Source of the DNA: Polychytrium aggregatum
Lineage: Eukaryota > Chytridiomycota > Chytridiomycetes > Polychytriales
Reading direction: 5' to 3'
DNA length: 64,000 nucleotides
Assembly (NCBI RefSeq): GCF_025602895.1
Contig: NW_026516262.1
Coordinates: 226,183 to 290,182 of the forward strand
The position numbers and the translations under genes are program-made. A model generated the notes under the pieces. It worked only from the letters and a program-made list of their open reading frames with translations, was not told the DNA's origin and did no database searches. Each line of letters starts with the position of its first letter. The stretch's first letter is position 1. Positions 24,205 through 35,544 of this stretch are shown here, piece after piece.

Positions 24205-24778
24205 AACTGCGAGTGACGGGGAGTCGAGGCCGAGTATATGCTCTGGGTGGAAGATGGCAATCGAGACCGATGGCTTGGAATGCGCAGATGGGCTGAAACT
24301 TTGGGTCGATAAATGCACGAACGAGATTTGAAATGGCCTCGTCTGGGCGGCGCGGGGTTTGGCGGCGCCGCCCGTTCCTGGGGTCGGGACACTTGGGTGC
24401 TGCTCGGGAACTGCTCGGGAGCTGCTCGGGAGCTGCTCGGCAGAACGGAACAAACGCCTCGGCGTCGAGGATGCGCAGCGACGACGTTGATGATCTTGCC
24501 TGTCTCCGGAGATGCACATCGAGGCATTCCTCAGCGAGATGACAAAATCGGCTGCCCGTGAGCATGTCCCTCGACAAATGCTGGCAACGGTCGCAAGAGC
24601 CACAGACAGCCACAGACAGCCACAGATAGACAGACAACTACCATCGCTCAACGGTTATTGTTGGCACGAAACCGCAAGGGGGGCTCGTTTCATCTCGGAA
24701 TAGGTGTATTTTGGCAGACAGAGAGGGCGGAAAGGAAGGGCAAGAGCGCGCGAATGTGTGGTTTTGGGAATGTGGCGT
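24205..24778. other. Intergenic region with an 11-bp tandem repeat
   Basis: About 570 bp between the start of the quinone reductase and the stop of Rab GDI, both on the minus strand. Contains an 11-bp array at 24401-24444 (listed separately) and a short CAGATAGACAGAC/CACAGACAGC simple repeat near 24600-24632. Confidence 0.5.
24401..24444. repeat. 11-bp tandem repeat, 4 copies
   Basis: Units TGCTCGGGAAC, TGCTCGGGAGC, TGCTCGGGAGC and a diverged TGCTCGGCAGA. Confidence 0.75.
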
Positions 24779-27111
24779 CTACTCCTGGGTCTCCTCCTCA
24801 TTCCTCTGGACCTTGCCCTCGACCTTGAGTTCCTGGCCGGTGACGCGCTTGTAGATGTTCTTGACATCCTGGCACACAGTCTCAAAGTGCGAGGTGGCAT
24901 CGTAGGACTTGGAGATGTAGACGCCGTCGGCAGTGCCATCGGCAACAGGCTCGTAGAGCTCCTTGATATCGACAAACCTACCAAAGGATGTGAGGGTGGA
25001 TGCTCGGTTAGAGGGGCGAGTCCGGTCCGCAGGACTGAGGACATGACAAACCAGCACCGACAGAGGCTCACACGCCCGACACTTACTTCTCGGCAATGGG
25101 GCCAAGCAGGGCAAGGGCGGGCTGCACCTCGAGCTCGGGGGTGCTGGTCTCGACAATGGTCGAGACAATGGCGATGGTGTAGCCCTTGGCACAGACGGCG
25201 TGAGCGGACGAGACAGCGGCAATGTAGATGTCTGGATGTGACCGGAGAAAGTCGGTCGAGTCAGTCAAGTTTGCGAGGCTGTTGGAGGACTAGAGATGGG
25301 GATGGGAGAAAGGCATCTGCCCATCGTCCGGCAGCCTCTGGGCACGTCCGGCATCGAGAGCAACAGCTCCACCCGCTCCGCATACCGTTCTTTCTCTTGA
25401 CCTGGTTCTGGGGGATGACGATCTGAATAGAGTCGGCGTCGCCGGTGTTGGGGATGGTGTGGTTCAGCAGGCAAATCACACGAACGACACGGCCAGTGAG
25501 AGTGACCTTGTCGGTGAAGTACGAGGGATCGCCGATGACGATGGGGGCCTTGACGGTCTCGCCCTCGCTCTGGACGCCGACGAAGCGATCGTTCTCGAAG
25601 ATGACTCTCTCGATGGGCTTGCGGAGCATGTAGGTGCCACCGTAGATGGCAGAGAGACTGGAACACACGGCCGCAGCGAAGAAAGCGAGTCAGATACATG
25701 AGACCGGGACCTACACGAGGATCGTCCCCTGTGGCATTGCAGATGGTGCAGCAGCTCCGCGATCGACCAGCACGGGTACGGAGGGCAGCATGCGCGGCGG
25801 AGGAATCGAATCAGCTTACCGGGCAAAGCTCTGGGGGAGCTCACCGAGGCCGTACATGGGGTAGATGTAGGGCGACTTGCCGTAGCGAGCCATCGAGTTC
25901 ATGTAAAGGCAGATGCGCTCGTAGGTTTCGCGGGCAGGCTCGTTCAGGTACGAGTCGTCGAGGTGGAGGGCGAGGGAGTGGCCGATCAGGTCCTGGGCAC
26001 CGCTGTCCAGGCCAAACTTCTTGTAGACATCGGCCATCGTAGCGACGTTGAGGTCCAGGCCCTGCTGGGTGGTGGCGTTGTTGAAGTCGTAGTTCTGGAT
26101 GAACTCGAAGAAGGACTTTGCGCGGTGCTTCTCGAAGAGACCCATCAGAGGGGACGAGACGGCCTCCAGCTGGTTGGCGGGAACCTTGGAGATCTTTCCG
26201 TTGCGGTAGACGTACGAGCCAGCAACCTGACGGAACTCGAGGTAGCGGGTGACATCGGTGTGGTAGAGGATGTTGACAAACTCGCCCGAGGCCATGGCGA
26301 ACTTGGGGATCAGATCCACGTTGTAGTCGCGATCGCGGCCAAAGGATTCGGGAGGGGTCTGGCCATTGCGGAACTTGGCATAGAGCTGTTGGCGCCGTGG
26401 CAACGAGGGCCATCCGATCGGCGAGGCATCGTACGTGATATGATGTTGGATCAGCGATGATGCACAAACAGAAACAGGGGACCAAGTTAGGACAGCGCCC
26501 GCAGACGGCTTGCTGCGCCATGGATGGGATGGAGCCACGGAGCGAGCTCAGGGGAGAAGCGAAAAGACAGCATAGCCGCATGCAGCGGCCGCCGTGAGGC
26601 AAAGCCGGGATTGAGGCGGGTGGCTGCTGGCCGCGCATGATCAACGGCAGCCCCCAACCCGTCTCAATGATGGATCGGTTTGGATGATTTCTACGGCAGT
26701 GCTCGCCAAAGCGCGGCTGCCCGTAATCAATTGGCTGGTCGGCAGCACGCAGGTCCCGAACAGGCGAAGCGATGAAGCCGCTCACAGCCAAGTCGTCCCG
26801 GCCTGCTCAAGGGGCGAGGACTCATTACCTGGCTGAGGTTCAAACTGGCCGACTCGCCACCGTAGTAGTCGTTTCGGTCCATGTGGAGGACCTTCTTTCC
26901 CTCCACGGATAAGAGGCCGGAGAGGATGCATTCGGTCAAGCCGGTGCCAAGAACGATGACGTCGTAGTTCTCATCCTAGAGACAGGGCGGGAAGGAAGCG
27001 GCGGCAGACCAGGCCCGAGTCAGCCAGATGCTGGGTCTACCGAGCGGCAGGGCAGGCAGCGGCCGCGCCGGTCGGCCACGGCAGATGCGGCGCTTGCAGA
27101 GGACCTACCAT
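24779..27111 (-). CDS. GDI1: Rab GDP-dissociation inhibitor
   Basis: Exons on the minus strand encode in order [20 protein letters not shown] (26975 down), [119 protein letters not shown] and a C-terminal VFEP-region equivalent ending EEETQE at 24779. The FAD-fold Gly motif, sequence-conserved region 1 (DRNDYYGG) and the [10 protein letters not shown] segment are diagnostic of GDI/REP. GDI extracts GDP-bound prenylated Rabs from membranes and recycles them. The likely start is an ATG at 27111-27109 followed immediately by a GTAGGT donor, so the first coding exon is only three bases. Confidence 0.92.
26976..27108 (-). other. First intron of the Rab GDI gene, after a 3-nt coding exon
   Basis: Donor GTAGGT directly follows the ATG (27111-27109); acceptor CTCTAG precedes GATGAGAACTACGACGTC. 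Splicing gives [11 protein letters not shown], matching the universal GDI N-terminus. Confidence 0.7.
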
Positions 27112-27724
27112 GGTTGAGGCGAGGCAGCAAAAGGCGTGGAGGAAGACGAAGAGGCGAGATGGGTGATGAGGAGCCGGCCGAGATTCGGTGCAAATCTCGA
27201 GGAAAACGCAGAGGCCGTGGGACGGCGGCAGCAACGGGGCGATGGCGGACGACCGGGGTGGGCGTGTGTGTGTGTGCGGCGCGACAACGCACACACACAG
27301 TGGGCGCCGGGCCCAGCTCCGTGTAACATTGATGTGTGTGTGTGATGCACAGTCTCTGTGCGGGCTGTGCTTGAGCGCGGTTTCCTTTCCCGGACGCGTG
27401 TGGCACAAGCCAGCAAGCCAGCCAGCAAGCCGGATCCAGCCGCGCCGAGTCGATCCACGCCGGATCCAGCCACGCCGTGTGGCGCGGCGACCAGGGCTTC
27501 GCCAAAGCAACTTCCGGGTTCAAATACCGAAACCTTGCCAGGCGACATCCGTCAACAGCTTGCTCCAAAGATACTCTCACCCGCACAGCCCCGGCACCAC
27601 CCAGCCGAGCACATTCCTTCGTCTCCCCGTCTCGACCACCCGTCTCGACCACCCGTCTCGACCACCCGTCTCGACCACCCGTCTCGACCACCCGTATCGG
27701 CCACCCGGCTTCGCGTCCCAAGCC
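27112..27724. other. Divergent intergenic region with 13-bp repeats
   Basis: About 610 bp between GDI1 (-) and the FHA-PBZ-macro gene (+), so both promoters lie here. Contains GTGTGTGTGTG and CACACACACA tracts (about 27265-27300) and five copies of CCGTCTCGACCAC plus a diverged sixth at 27627-27704. Confidence 0.6.
27627..27704. repeat. 13-bp tandem repeat, 6 copies
   Basis: Five exact copies of CCGTCTCGACCAC followed by CCGTATCGGCCAC, ending about 20 bp before the ATG of the downstream gene. Confidence 0.9.
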
Positions 27725-28556
27725 ATGTTCAAGATCACTCTCTCGCCAGACAGCCCGGTCTCCGGGTCGCCGCTCGTCCTCGACAGCTCCGTCAGCCCCA
27801 ATGGCGAGCTCCCGATCGGCCGGGGCTCGCATCCCTTCAATATCAGTGACAAGCGCTGTTCCCGAGAGCAAGGTCTGTCCGCGCTGCCTCGGCACCGGTG
27901 ACGTCTCCCGCACACCTCCAACGCACTGACAATTTCTCCCCTGCCCTCCAGTCAAGCTGCAGTTCGATGTTCAAACCGGCCGGGTCTCGATCAAGCGAGT
28001 ACGGAGCCACTCCTCTTACGCCCTTTCATGTCCGCTGTCTTGGTCGCCGTCATTCGTGAAGTTGCTAGTGACATTGGTTCTTACGGTTCCTCTGCTATTT
28101 GCAGCTCGGACCCAACAACTCGTTTATCATCCGGAACAACAAATCTGAGAGCATGGACCGGAACCAGTCGTACGAGCTCAGGAGCAAAGAAAAGTTCTCC
28201 CTGGTCGGTATCCTCATCAGGGCCTCGGCTGTGCATTGCTCCTGGGCGAACCGCTGGTGCGTCCATCCTCTGCTGACAATCGCCTTCTTCTATAGCTCGA
28301 CACTGGACATGTCTTTACCATCATGATCGACAGGTATCGTCATTTTGCCGTCTCTGCGGCGCCATTCATGCATACCCCGTCTGACTCTGCGCGTCCATGA
28401 TTTGTTCCCAAGACCTGGAGGAGACACGGACCCAGCCGATCTCACCGATGTCACCGATGTCGAAGACGATGATGCCGACCCAGACGTCCTCAGCAGCATC
28501 AACAGCAAGCGCATTCAGGCCCAGAACAAAAAGTTTGCTCAACCCCGACCCAACGA

Positions 28557-28616
<60 letters not shown>

Positions 28617-29340
28617 TGTTGGTCCGTCGACAAACGGCTCTGGGCGCAATTCGGCAGACACTGGTGCCAGTGGCAGCGCCTCAGCACCCAAGAAAGACGA
28701 TCGCCGGGTCTGCATGTATGGCGCAAGCTGCTACCGCAAGAACCCGGCGCATTTTCTCGAGTTTGCCCATCCGTGGAAGGACAAGCCCGAGAAGGAGCAA
28801 CAACAGCAACAGCAACAGCAACAGCAGAAAAAGCCCACAGCCCCCAAGCCCCAGCTCGCTAGCACATCGCGGACACCGGCTTCGTCGACGGGGTCGTCAG
28901 CGACTGCTGCTCCCGCCCCTGCTGCTCGCATCACTTCTCCAGTTCGTGCGGCCTCGTCCAGCCACAATCCCTCGCCTCCCAAGCACGATCCCTCGCCTCC
29001 CAAAGGCCCAGGCCCGTACTTTGGTCTCGGCGTTCCCCAGAACCAGCCCTCAACAACCAGTGCCAAGCGATCGTTCTCGTCCTTGGCTGCCCAAGCTGCA
29101 GCCTTGCTCGGCAGCAGTGCCGACAACGACTCCCTGGATTCAGTAGCCAAGCGACCTGCAACCAGCCCCGAGAGGCGTCTTGCAAGCGACCGAGCAGCAT
29201 CAGCTGCATCAGCTGCTCACCTACCCCGCCCAACGAATCGCCTTTTGATGACCGACGACGAAGACGATGAGCCCGCCCCAACTGTGTCCAAGAGCACCGT
29301 CGTGCCTGCCAAGCGACCACTGATGCCCATCGACATGGAG
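27725..29340 (+). pseudogene. FHA-PBZ part of a DNA-damage-type gene, interrupted by a retrotransposon
   Basis: Start ATG at 27725. Short exons encode an FHA domain like those of APLF, aprataxin and PNKP: LPIGRGSHPFNISDKRCSRE, VKLQFDVQTGRVSIK, LGPNNSFIIRNN and LDTGHVFTIMIDR. The last exon has an acidic region with a poly-Asp tract (28555-28617), then a perfect PBZ zinc finger (CMYGASCYRKNPAHFLEFAHP, about 28714-28770), a poly-Gln tract, and a Pro/Ser-rich linker. PBZ fingers bind poly(ADP-ribose); FHA binds phosphothreonine. The reading frame is intact up to the TGGAG target site at 29336-29340, then enters the LTR and stops at 29352. The missing 3' half lies at 40888-42340. Closest known relative in plan: APLF. 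Confidence 0.78.
28555..28617 (+). repeat. GAC/GAT trinucleotide tract encoding poly-Asp
   Basis: About 21 consecutive GAC/GAT codons inside the acidic linker between the FHA and PBZ domains. A smaller CAA/CAG tract (about 28796-28826) encodes poly-Gln after the PBZ finger. Confidence 0.9.
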
Positions 29341-29759
29341 TGTAAGGAGTGAACAAGCGCAAGGACGAAGACCAAGTGCTTGGTATGAGCTTTATTAGCT
29401 TTTAGCCCCGAACACCAAAGAACAAGTTTTGTTCGAACTGGTGTTCAACATAGGCTCAGACATGCAGGGCTATTTATAGACCGGGAGAAGGTCGAGGGGC
29501 AAAAGTGGGCGAGAAGGGTGGAGCATCACAGAGAAGCGAGAAGGGGGTGCGAGAGTGGCTGGTGTGCAAGCGAGAGAGGCTTGGCACAGCCCGGGGACAT
29601 GTGCCGAGCGGTGGGGGAGGCAGGAAACCAGTAGACGCGGGTGGCAACGGCGCGTGCTCATGCATGGGGGCAAACAAACACGTGGGGACTCATGATTGGT
29701 GCGGAGGGCGAGAGCATGCGGGACAATCTCATTGGTCCGTTGTGATGCTGGTCATCACA
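29341..29759 (-). repeat. 3' LTR of outer element (419 bp)
   Basis: Same sequence as 40469-40887. Contains a TATA-like TATAAATA on the minus strand (29471-29478) and an AGTTCGAACAAA stretch about 40 nt downstream of it (29428-29439). Confidence 0.93.
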
Positions 29760-30381
29760 CTATCTCCTCCTTAAACTACGGCGTGTTCCATCTTGAGTTC
29801 TCCTGGGGCCAGGCTTGTCTGGGTAGCGTCGGTGGTACTCCGCGGCCACCGTTGGGGCAAAGACAATGTCGGCGGGCTCCCAACTTCGATCGGTGACCGG
29901 GTAGCCTTTCCAATCGATGAGATAGTGCAGCTTTCCGCGCACGAACTTGGAGTCTAAGATCTCTTCGACCTCCCACTCCAAGTTCCCATCGATGACCACC
30001 GCAGGGGGCGGCGCTTGCACCCGACCCGGAAGCGAGTTCTTCTTGTAGGGCTCAAGAAGAGACACATGGAACACCGGGTGCACCTTTATGTCCTTTGGCA
30101 AGTCCAGGCGGAAAGCCAATGTCCCGACGGCCTCGAGGATGGTGAATGGTCCAATCCTCTGGTAATCCAGCTTCTTGCTTGGGCGAGTGGTGCTGATGTT
30201 ACGAGTCAGCACCCAGACTTGATCGCCCGGACGCAAGTCGGGAGCCTGGGACCTCCGGAGATCTGAGAAGTGCTTGTAGTCAGACTTTGCCTTCTCAAGA
30301 TTCTCCTTCAACAGTGCCAGGTTCCGCTGGAGATGTTCAACCCTCTCCGTGGCAGAGGGAACATCAGGGCCGCCAGCGACA
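29760..30381 (-). pseudogene. C-terminal piece of outer-element pol: integrase end plus chromodomain
   Basis: About 207 codons that continue the outer pol gene beyond the nested insertion. Contains the integrase C-terminal GPF-type segment ([53 protein letters not shown]) and a chromodomain (EVEEILDSKFVRGKLHYLID, WKGYPVTDRSWEPADI). The stop codon touches the LTR. Separated from the rest of pol by the inner element, so not translated in the original fusion. Confidence 0.9.
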
Positions 30382-30386
30382 ACGGG

Positions 30387-30695
30387 TGTAACGTCCACTA
30401 CTGGGACGTTGGGGCAAGACGGGGAGGGAGGGGGTACAAGACAAGACAGGACGGGGCAGAACAGGGCGGTGCTAGGCTACTCTAGCGGACGGGTGAGCTC
30501 GGGGAGCACTTACGTTTATTCACGATAAAACCGAACTCCAGACAAACGGGGGGAACGGGGGCAACCCGCAGGTATACCCTGCGGTGGCCTGCCTGCGGTG
30601 CGTGAAAACGCAAAGCGCAGCACAGGTCACGACCCACTGCGCCGCGCAGTACGCGCAGTACGCGCAGCACAGCGTCGGAGATACCATCTCCTACA
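30387..30695 (-). repeat. 3' LTR of inner element (309 bp)
   Basis: Same sequence as 35545-35853. Confidence 0.93.
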
Positions 30696-30704
30696 CTCCC
30701 ACAC

Positions 30705-33700
30705 TTAAGAAGGCTTCCTGCGAGGAGCCCTGCGTGTGCTCTTTATTTGGGGCTCCTCGAGGTGTTTACCGTATTTACTCAGCTCCTCGGGTGCATGGGA
30801 CAAGTCCTCCAGTGTTTGCCATGTGTTGCCCGAGTGTGGGTAACCAACCCACTTGACATAAAACCGAAGTGACCCATCAGCCACTTTCTTGTGCCTCACG
30901 ATCCTTTCGACTTCATATTCTTGAGTATAGTATTGTCCGAGGTCGTCTTCCAGTGGTGCGTCGTCCGGGACACCTTCGTCGGCGTCGGGGAACTGTGCTG
31001 GACTGCGGGTCGTGTGGCGACGCAGCTTGGACACATGGAAGACAGGATGGAGCTTGCTTCCAGGTGGCAAGTCCAACAGGTAGTTGAGGGGACTGGGTCG
31101 GGCCGCTATCTTGAACGGTCCTCGGTACTTGGGCAACAACTTCTTTGACTGGGCTTCGGGGACCTTGATGTTGTCGGCGTCCAGGTAGACAAGGTCTCCA
31201 ACTTCAAAGGAGACATCCTGGTGTCGGCGGTCGTAGTACTTCGCCATCACTTGTTGCGCATCCGTGAGCGCGTCGGCGATCATCTTGTGTCGGACTTGAT
31301 GATCTTTGACAAAGGCACTTGGTTTGGGAGGCAATCCAGCCGTGGACTCGGTCAGTGTCAAGGAGGTGGGAACATCAGGCTGGAATCCGTAGAGCGCCTC
31401 AAAGGGGCTCAAGCCAGTTGTGCTCGACTTGGCGGTGTTGTATGCAAACTCTGCATGACTCAGCTGTATGTCCCAGTCGTCTTGGCTGGTCGAGGCGTAT
31501 GTCCTCAGGTATTGCTCGAGGGTGCGGATCGTCCGCTCGGACTGTCCATCCGTTTGTTGGTGGTGCGAGGTTGACATGTTCAGCTTGGTGCCGAGATGGT
31601 CGAACAGACTTGTCCAAAACAAGGAGGTGAATCGGGGGTCTCGATCACTGACGATGGACTTTGGGAGGCCGTGGTGCTTGAACACATGCTTGAAGAACAG
31701 CAGTGCAAGGTCAGGCGCGGAGCATGTCGTCTGGCACGGCACAAAGTGTGCCATCTTGCTGAACCTGTCGACAAAGACAGCGATTGCATCGTGGTCCAAC
31801 TTGGTCGTCGGTAGATGCGTGATGAGATCCATGGACATGCTGGTCCAGGGGCGGTCGGGAACAGGCAGGGGTTGCAGCAATCCTTGCTCTCGGGTCGTGC
31901 GTGACTTGACCATCTTGCAGGTATGGCAGGACTCGATGTACTTCTCGACGGTGCGCTTCATTCCAGGCCAGTATGCGACTTTGGCCAGTCGGTCGTATGT
32001 CTTCTCGACTCCAAAGTGTCCAGCGAGGGGCGAGTCGTGGACCTCTTGGAGCAACTTGGTCTTCAACGACGGAATGTCCGGCACACAGACACGGCTGTCC
32101 TTCTTCAGGAGGAGCAGGCCATCACGCACTGTGTACTCGGATGATTCGTCGTCCTTGGGGAGCTTAGACACCTTTCGGAACAGTTCTCCGAACTGTTTGT
32201 CGTTGGCGATGTTGTCTCGGACAACATCCAGCATCGTGTTGTCGACACTGACAGTCGACTCGTACAGTGACGCCAATTGGTAGTCGGGGCGTCGGGACAG
32301 TGCGTCAGGCACCACATTGAGTTTGCCTTTCTGGTATACAACCTCGTAGTTGTACTCGGCGAGGAACTCCATCCATCGCGCTTGGCGTCGGCTCAGGTTC
32401 TTCTTGGTGTCGAGGTAACGCAGTGACTGGTGGTCCGTCACAATCTTGAAGGGCTTGGCGGTACCGTGGAGGTACACTCGGAACTTCTGCAGCGCGTAGA
32501 TGATCGCAAGCTGCTCCTTCTCGTGCACGGGATAGTTGATCTCGTGTTGGGACAGTTTGCGCGACTCGAAGGCAACGGGCCTTCCCTCCTGCATCAAAAC
32601 AGCTCCCACCGCAAAGTCGGAGGCGTCGGTGTGCACGGAGACATCCGTGTTCGGGTCGAACACAGCGAGGACAGGAGCGTTCGTCAAGGCGTGCTTGAGG
32701 GTCTCGAACGCTTGGCGTTGTGGGTGGTCCCACACGAAGGGGCACTCTTTGCGGAGTAGGTCTGTGAGTGGACCGGCAGTGCGCGCCAGATCGGGGATGA
32801 ATCGGCGGTAGTAGTTGACGAGACCGAGAAACGACTGCACGTCAGAGACGCATGCGAGCGGCGGCCACTCGACCACAGACTTGACCTTGGCGGGGTCGAC
32901 TTCGATTCCTCTTCCTGAGACAACGTGTCCCAGGAACGGGACTTGATTCTTGAAGAACTCACACTTGGACAGTTTGGCATACAACTTGTGCTCGCGTAGC
33001 TTGGCCAGCACGCGGGCGACATGACCTTCATGGGTCGCTTCATCCTTGCTGTACACAAGGATATCATCCAGGTACACGATGACAGAGTTGTCGAGCTCTT
33101 GGCGGAACACATCGTTCATCAGCTGCATGAACGTGGCAGGTGCGTTCGTCAATCCGAACGGCAGCACTAGGAACTCGTACAGTCCGTAGCGAGTCCTGAA
33201 GGCGGTCTTGTGGACATCATCCTCGTGGATGCGGATCTGATGGTAGCCTGAGCGGAGGTCTATCTTGCTAAAGACCTTTGCTCCACTCAGACGATCCATC
33301 AACTCGTCGATCCTGGGCAACGGGTAGGTGTTCTTGATGGTCTGTTTGTTTAGTGCGCGATAGTCGACGCACATCCTGAGATCACCTTCTTTCTTCTTGA
33401 CAAAGAGCACTGGTGCACCATACGGTGACTGGCTCGGGCGGATGAACCCATGGGCGAGGAGGTCATCCAACTGGCGCTTGAGTTCGTCCATCTCCGTCAG
33501 CGACAGTTGGTACGTCGGTCTTGACGGAGGCGACGAGCCTGGTTCGATGTCGATGCGATGATCGACGGTGCGTTGGGGTGGCAGGCATTGTGGCAACTGG
33601 TCGGGGAATACGTCCTTGTACTCGTCGAGCAGCTTGGTCACCACAGGCGGGGGACCGGGACCGGCTTGGTCGGTGTCGTCGACCTCACGCACGACACAGA

Positions 33701-34622
33701 GGAACGACGTGTCCTTCTTGATCAGCCTCTTGAATTGCATGGCTGAGAGGAGAGGTGGCATGTTGGGTGAGGCCATGCCCTGCAGGACAATGTCAGGGCC
33801 AACACGGACAGTGCGGCCTTTCCAGTCGACGACTGGAGTCGGCTCGGCACGAGCAAGCCAGCTCATGCCGAGGATGGCATCGAACTTGGTGTCGATCACT
33901 TGGAACAACAGGACAGGATGGTACTTGGGATGGAGGGCCACTCGCAGGACCACTTGGTGTGTGCACTGCTGCACACGATCGTCTGCAAGCGCCACACTCA
34001 TCGGCGACTTCTTCTTGGTTGCATGTATGTTGAGCTCCTGGAGCAAGCGTCTGCTGACAAAGTTGCAGCTTGCTCCAGAGTCCACCATCATTCGGACGGT
34101 GTGACCTTGGACGGTGGCAGGGAGGTACAGCAGGGACTCTTCATGGTCCTCCTGCACAGCCTCCTGCACCATGACTTGACTTGGGGGAACGGGCGACACT
34201 TGGTCTTGGTTGGCTTCATCACGGCCACTCGGACATTTTGGATAGGGTTCGGCCATTGCGGGGGCCTGCGGCGTCAGCACGCCATTGCACACGACGTCCA
34301 CGGCTTGCGGACACATGTCGGAAGCATCCGACACACACGACTTGACAGGGGTGAGGGCACAGGCGGTCCTGTCCCTCAAGGGTTCTTGATTTTCTTTTTT
34401 GTTTTGGTTTTCAATTTTGGTTTTCTCTTCACGTTCGTGGAGAGGCAGGCGGCTTGCGCCACCATGCACCTCTCGCACGACGCACAACACTTGGTTTGTT
34501 TCTCCTTCGGGGGAGGGGGCGAGGTGAACTTCCTCTGGAGACGCGTGGACTGCATTGAGCAATCCACGGCGTTGGTCTCCTACTAGGGCTCCAGAGCCAC
34601 CTAGTAGGGTCGGCCGTTTCCC
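30705..34622 (-). CDS. Inner-element pol: protease, RT, RNase H, integrase, chromodomain
   Basis: The frame is open from the frameshift site (34622) to the stop at 30705, about 1305 codons. Visible domains: aspartic protease ([13 protein letters not shown]); reverse transcriptase ([41 protein letters not shown]); RNase H ([34 protein letters not shown]); integrase zinc finger ([29 protein letters not shown]) and catalytic core ([34 protein letters not shown]); integrase C-terminus ([23 protein letters not shown]); chromodomain ([26 protein letters not shown]). All catalytic residues looked for are present. It is translated as a Gag-Pol fusion by -1 frameshifting. Confidence 0.93.
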   Translation of the reverse strand, partial: GKRPTLLGGSGALVGDQRRGLLNAVHASPEEVHLAPSPEGETNQVLCVVREVHGGASRLPLHEREEKTKIENQNKKENQEPLRDRTACALTPVKSCVSDASDMCPQAVDVVCNGVLTPQAPAMAEPYPKCPSGRDEANQDQVSPVPPSQVMVQEAVQEDHEESLLYLPATVQGHTVRMMVDSGASCNFVSRRLLQELNIHATKKKSPMSVALADDRVQQCTHQVVLRVALHPKYHPVLLFQVIDTKFDAILGMSWLARAEPTPVVDWKGRTVRVGPDIVLQGMASPNMPPLLSAMQFKRLIKKDTSFLCVVREVDDTDQAGPGPPPVVTKLLDEYKDVFPDQLPQCLPPQRTVDHRIDIEPGSSPPSRPTYQLSLTEMDELKRQLDDLLAHGFIRPSQSPYGAPVLFVKKKEGDLRMCVDYRALNKQTIKNTYPLPRIDELMDRLSGAKVFSKIDLRSGYHQIRIHEDDVHKTAFRTRYGLYEFLVLPFGLTNAPATFMQLMNDVFRQELDNSVIVYLDDILVYSKDEATHEGHVARVLAKLREHKLYAKLSKCEFFKNQVPFLGHVVSGRGIEVDPAKVKSVVEWPPLACVSDVQSFLGLVNYYRRFIPDLARTAGPLTDLLRKECPFVWDHPQRQAFETLKHALTNAPVLAVFDPNTDVSVHTDASDFAVGAVLMQEGRPVAFESRKLSQHEINYPVHEKEQLAIIYALQKFRVYLHGTAKPFKIVTDHQSLRYLDTKKNLSRRQARWMEFLAEYNYEVVYQKGKLNVVPDALSRRPDYQLASLYESTVSVDNTMLDVVRDNIANDKQFGELFRKVSKLPKDDESSEYTVRDGLLLLKKDSRVCVPDIPSLKTKLLQEVHDSPLAGHFGVEKTYDRLAKVAYWPGMKRTVEKYIESCHTCKMVKSRTTREQGLLQPLPVPDRPWTSMSMDLITHLPTTKLDHDAIAVFVDRFSKMAHFVPCQTTCSAPDLALLFFKHVFKHHGLPKSIVSDRDPRFTSLFWTSLFDHLGTKLNMSTSHHQQTDGQSERTIRTLEQYLRTYASTSQDDWDIQLSHAEFAYNTAKSSTTGLSPFEALYGFQPDVPTSLTLTESTAGLPPKPSAFVKDHQVRHKMIADALTDAQQVMAKYYDRRHQDVSFEVGDLVYLDADNIKVPEAQSKKLLPKYRGPFKIAARPSPLNYLLDLPPGSKLHPVFHVSKLRRHTTRSPAQFPDADEGVPDDAPLEDDLGQYYTQEYEVERIVRHKKVADGSLRFYVKWVGYPHSGNTWQTLEDLSHAPEELSKYGKHLEEPQIKSTRRAPRRKPS
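34579..34622 (-). promoter_or_regulatory. -1 programmed ribosomal frameshift signal, gag-pol of inner element
   Basis: On the minus strand the gag frame reads G GGA AAC (34622-34616), a canonical X_XXY_YYZ slippery heptamer. After a 7-nt spacer comes a perfect 9-bp stem, CCTACTAGG (34608-34600) with CCTAGTAGG (34587-34579), with a 12-nt loop that can itself form GGCT/AGCC. The gag stop TAG (34603-34601) lies inside the 5' arm. Slipping back one base enters the pol frame exactly. Confidence 0.88.
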
Positions 34623-35422
34623 GACTTCATGGGGCACTCCTTGGCCTGGTGTCCCGGTCGGTGACAGAAGAAGCAGGAACCATGGCGGAGGTCCTCCTGC
34701 TTCTGTCTGTCCTTGGGGGAGACAGTGGCAGCTTGCTGGAACCGGGAGCGGGGAGGGCCACGAGCCTCCATGGCGTTGACGTCAACGTCCATGGGCTCAG
34801 GCATGGGTCTTGCGGGCGGGGCCGGGCGAGGCGGACGGGCTGGGACGTGATGAGACCGATGGCCGCCTGCTAGCTGCGGGTAGAACTGGCGGCCATGGTA
34901 CTGGACGTTGTCGAGGTTCTCGGCAACGTCCATCATCACGTCCAGGGACTTGCGGGCATCAGGGTTGCTGGCGATGTACTCTCTGATCTTGGGCTTGAGG
35001 CCCTTCTGGAAGAGGTACATCGCATCAGCAGAGCCCAGCTCCTCAATCTGGGAGGAGAGGTCTTCAAACTCCTCGATGTAGCGGGTCACAGAACCACGCT
35101 GCACGAGAGAGTATAGCTTGTCACGGGCAATGAGTTCAGCATTGGGGCTGCCGAAGCGGCGACGGAGGCGGTCCTTGAAGTCGTCAAACACACCTTCGCT
35201 CTGCTCGTCGAACCCTTGGCGGCGGTACCAACGGTACGCCTGGTCCTTTAAGCAGAGCTTGGCGGCGACGATGTGGTGGGTGGGGGCGACTTGGGCAGCA
35301 TCGAGGTAGTCCTCGAGTTGCTGCAGCCAGTCCTCCACCGAGGAGGAGCGGCTCTTCCCAGTAAACACTGGGGCACGGAAGGTCTTGAGGAAGGCTTCCG
35401 GAAGTGGGCGGGGGTTGCTCAT
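34601..35422 (-). CDS. Inner-element gag (capsid/nucleocapsid)
   Basis: 273 aa from the ATG at 35422. The central part is a retrotransposon capsid domain ([58 protein letters not shown]). The C-terminus has one CCHC zinc knuckle ([14 protein letters not shown]) for RNA binding. It overlaps pol by the frameshift window and ends at a TAG inside the frameshift stem. Confidence 0.93.
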   Translation of the reverse strand: MSNPRPLPEAFLKTFRAPVFTGKSRSSSVEDWLQQLEDYLDAAQVAPTHHIVAAKLCLKDQAYRWYRRQGFDEQSEGVFDDFKDRLRRRFGSPNAELIARDKLYSLVQRGSVTRYIEEFEDLSSQIEELGSADAMYLFQKGLKPKIREYIASNPDARKSLDVMMDVAENLDNVQYHGRQFYPQLAGGHRSHHVPARPPRPAPPARPMPEPMDVDVNAMEARGPPRSRFQQAATVSPKDRQKQEDLRHGSCFFCHRPGHQAKECPMKSGNGRPY

Positions 35423-35532
35423 GGCAGGGGCAGGCTCCAGGGACAGAGAGGAGAGTCGGTCGGCAAGAGAGGCGGGATCCAGCTTGAGGATCTAGAAAGA
35501 GGACAAACAGGACGAAAACAAGACGAGGATTT

Positions 35533-35544
35533 CCGATGCTACCA
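35533..35544 (-). other. Candidate tRNA primer-binding site of inner element
   Basis: Directly inside the 5' LTR the minus strand reads TGGTAGCATCGG. A PBS starting TGG next to the LTR is the normal tRNA-primed design. Which tRNA ends in the complement could not be decided. Confidence 0.5.

Noticed and set aside
27265-27360. Z-DNA-type GT/CA tracts as a regulatory element of GDI1
   Set aside because: Short simple repeats occur, but nothing in the sequence ties them to regulation.
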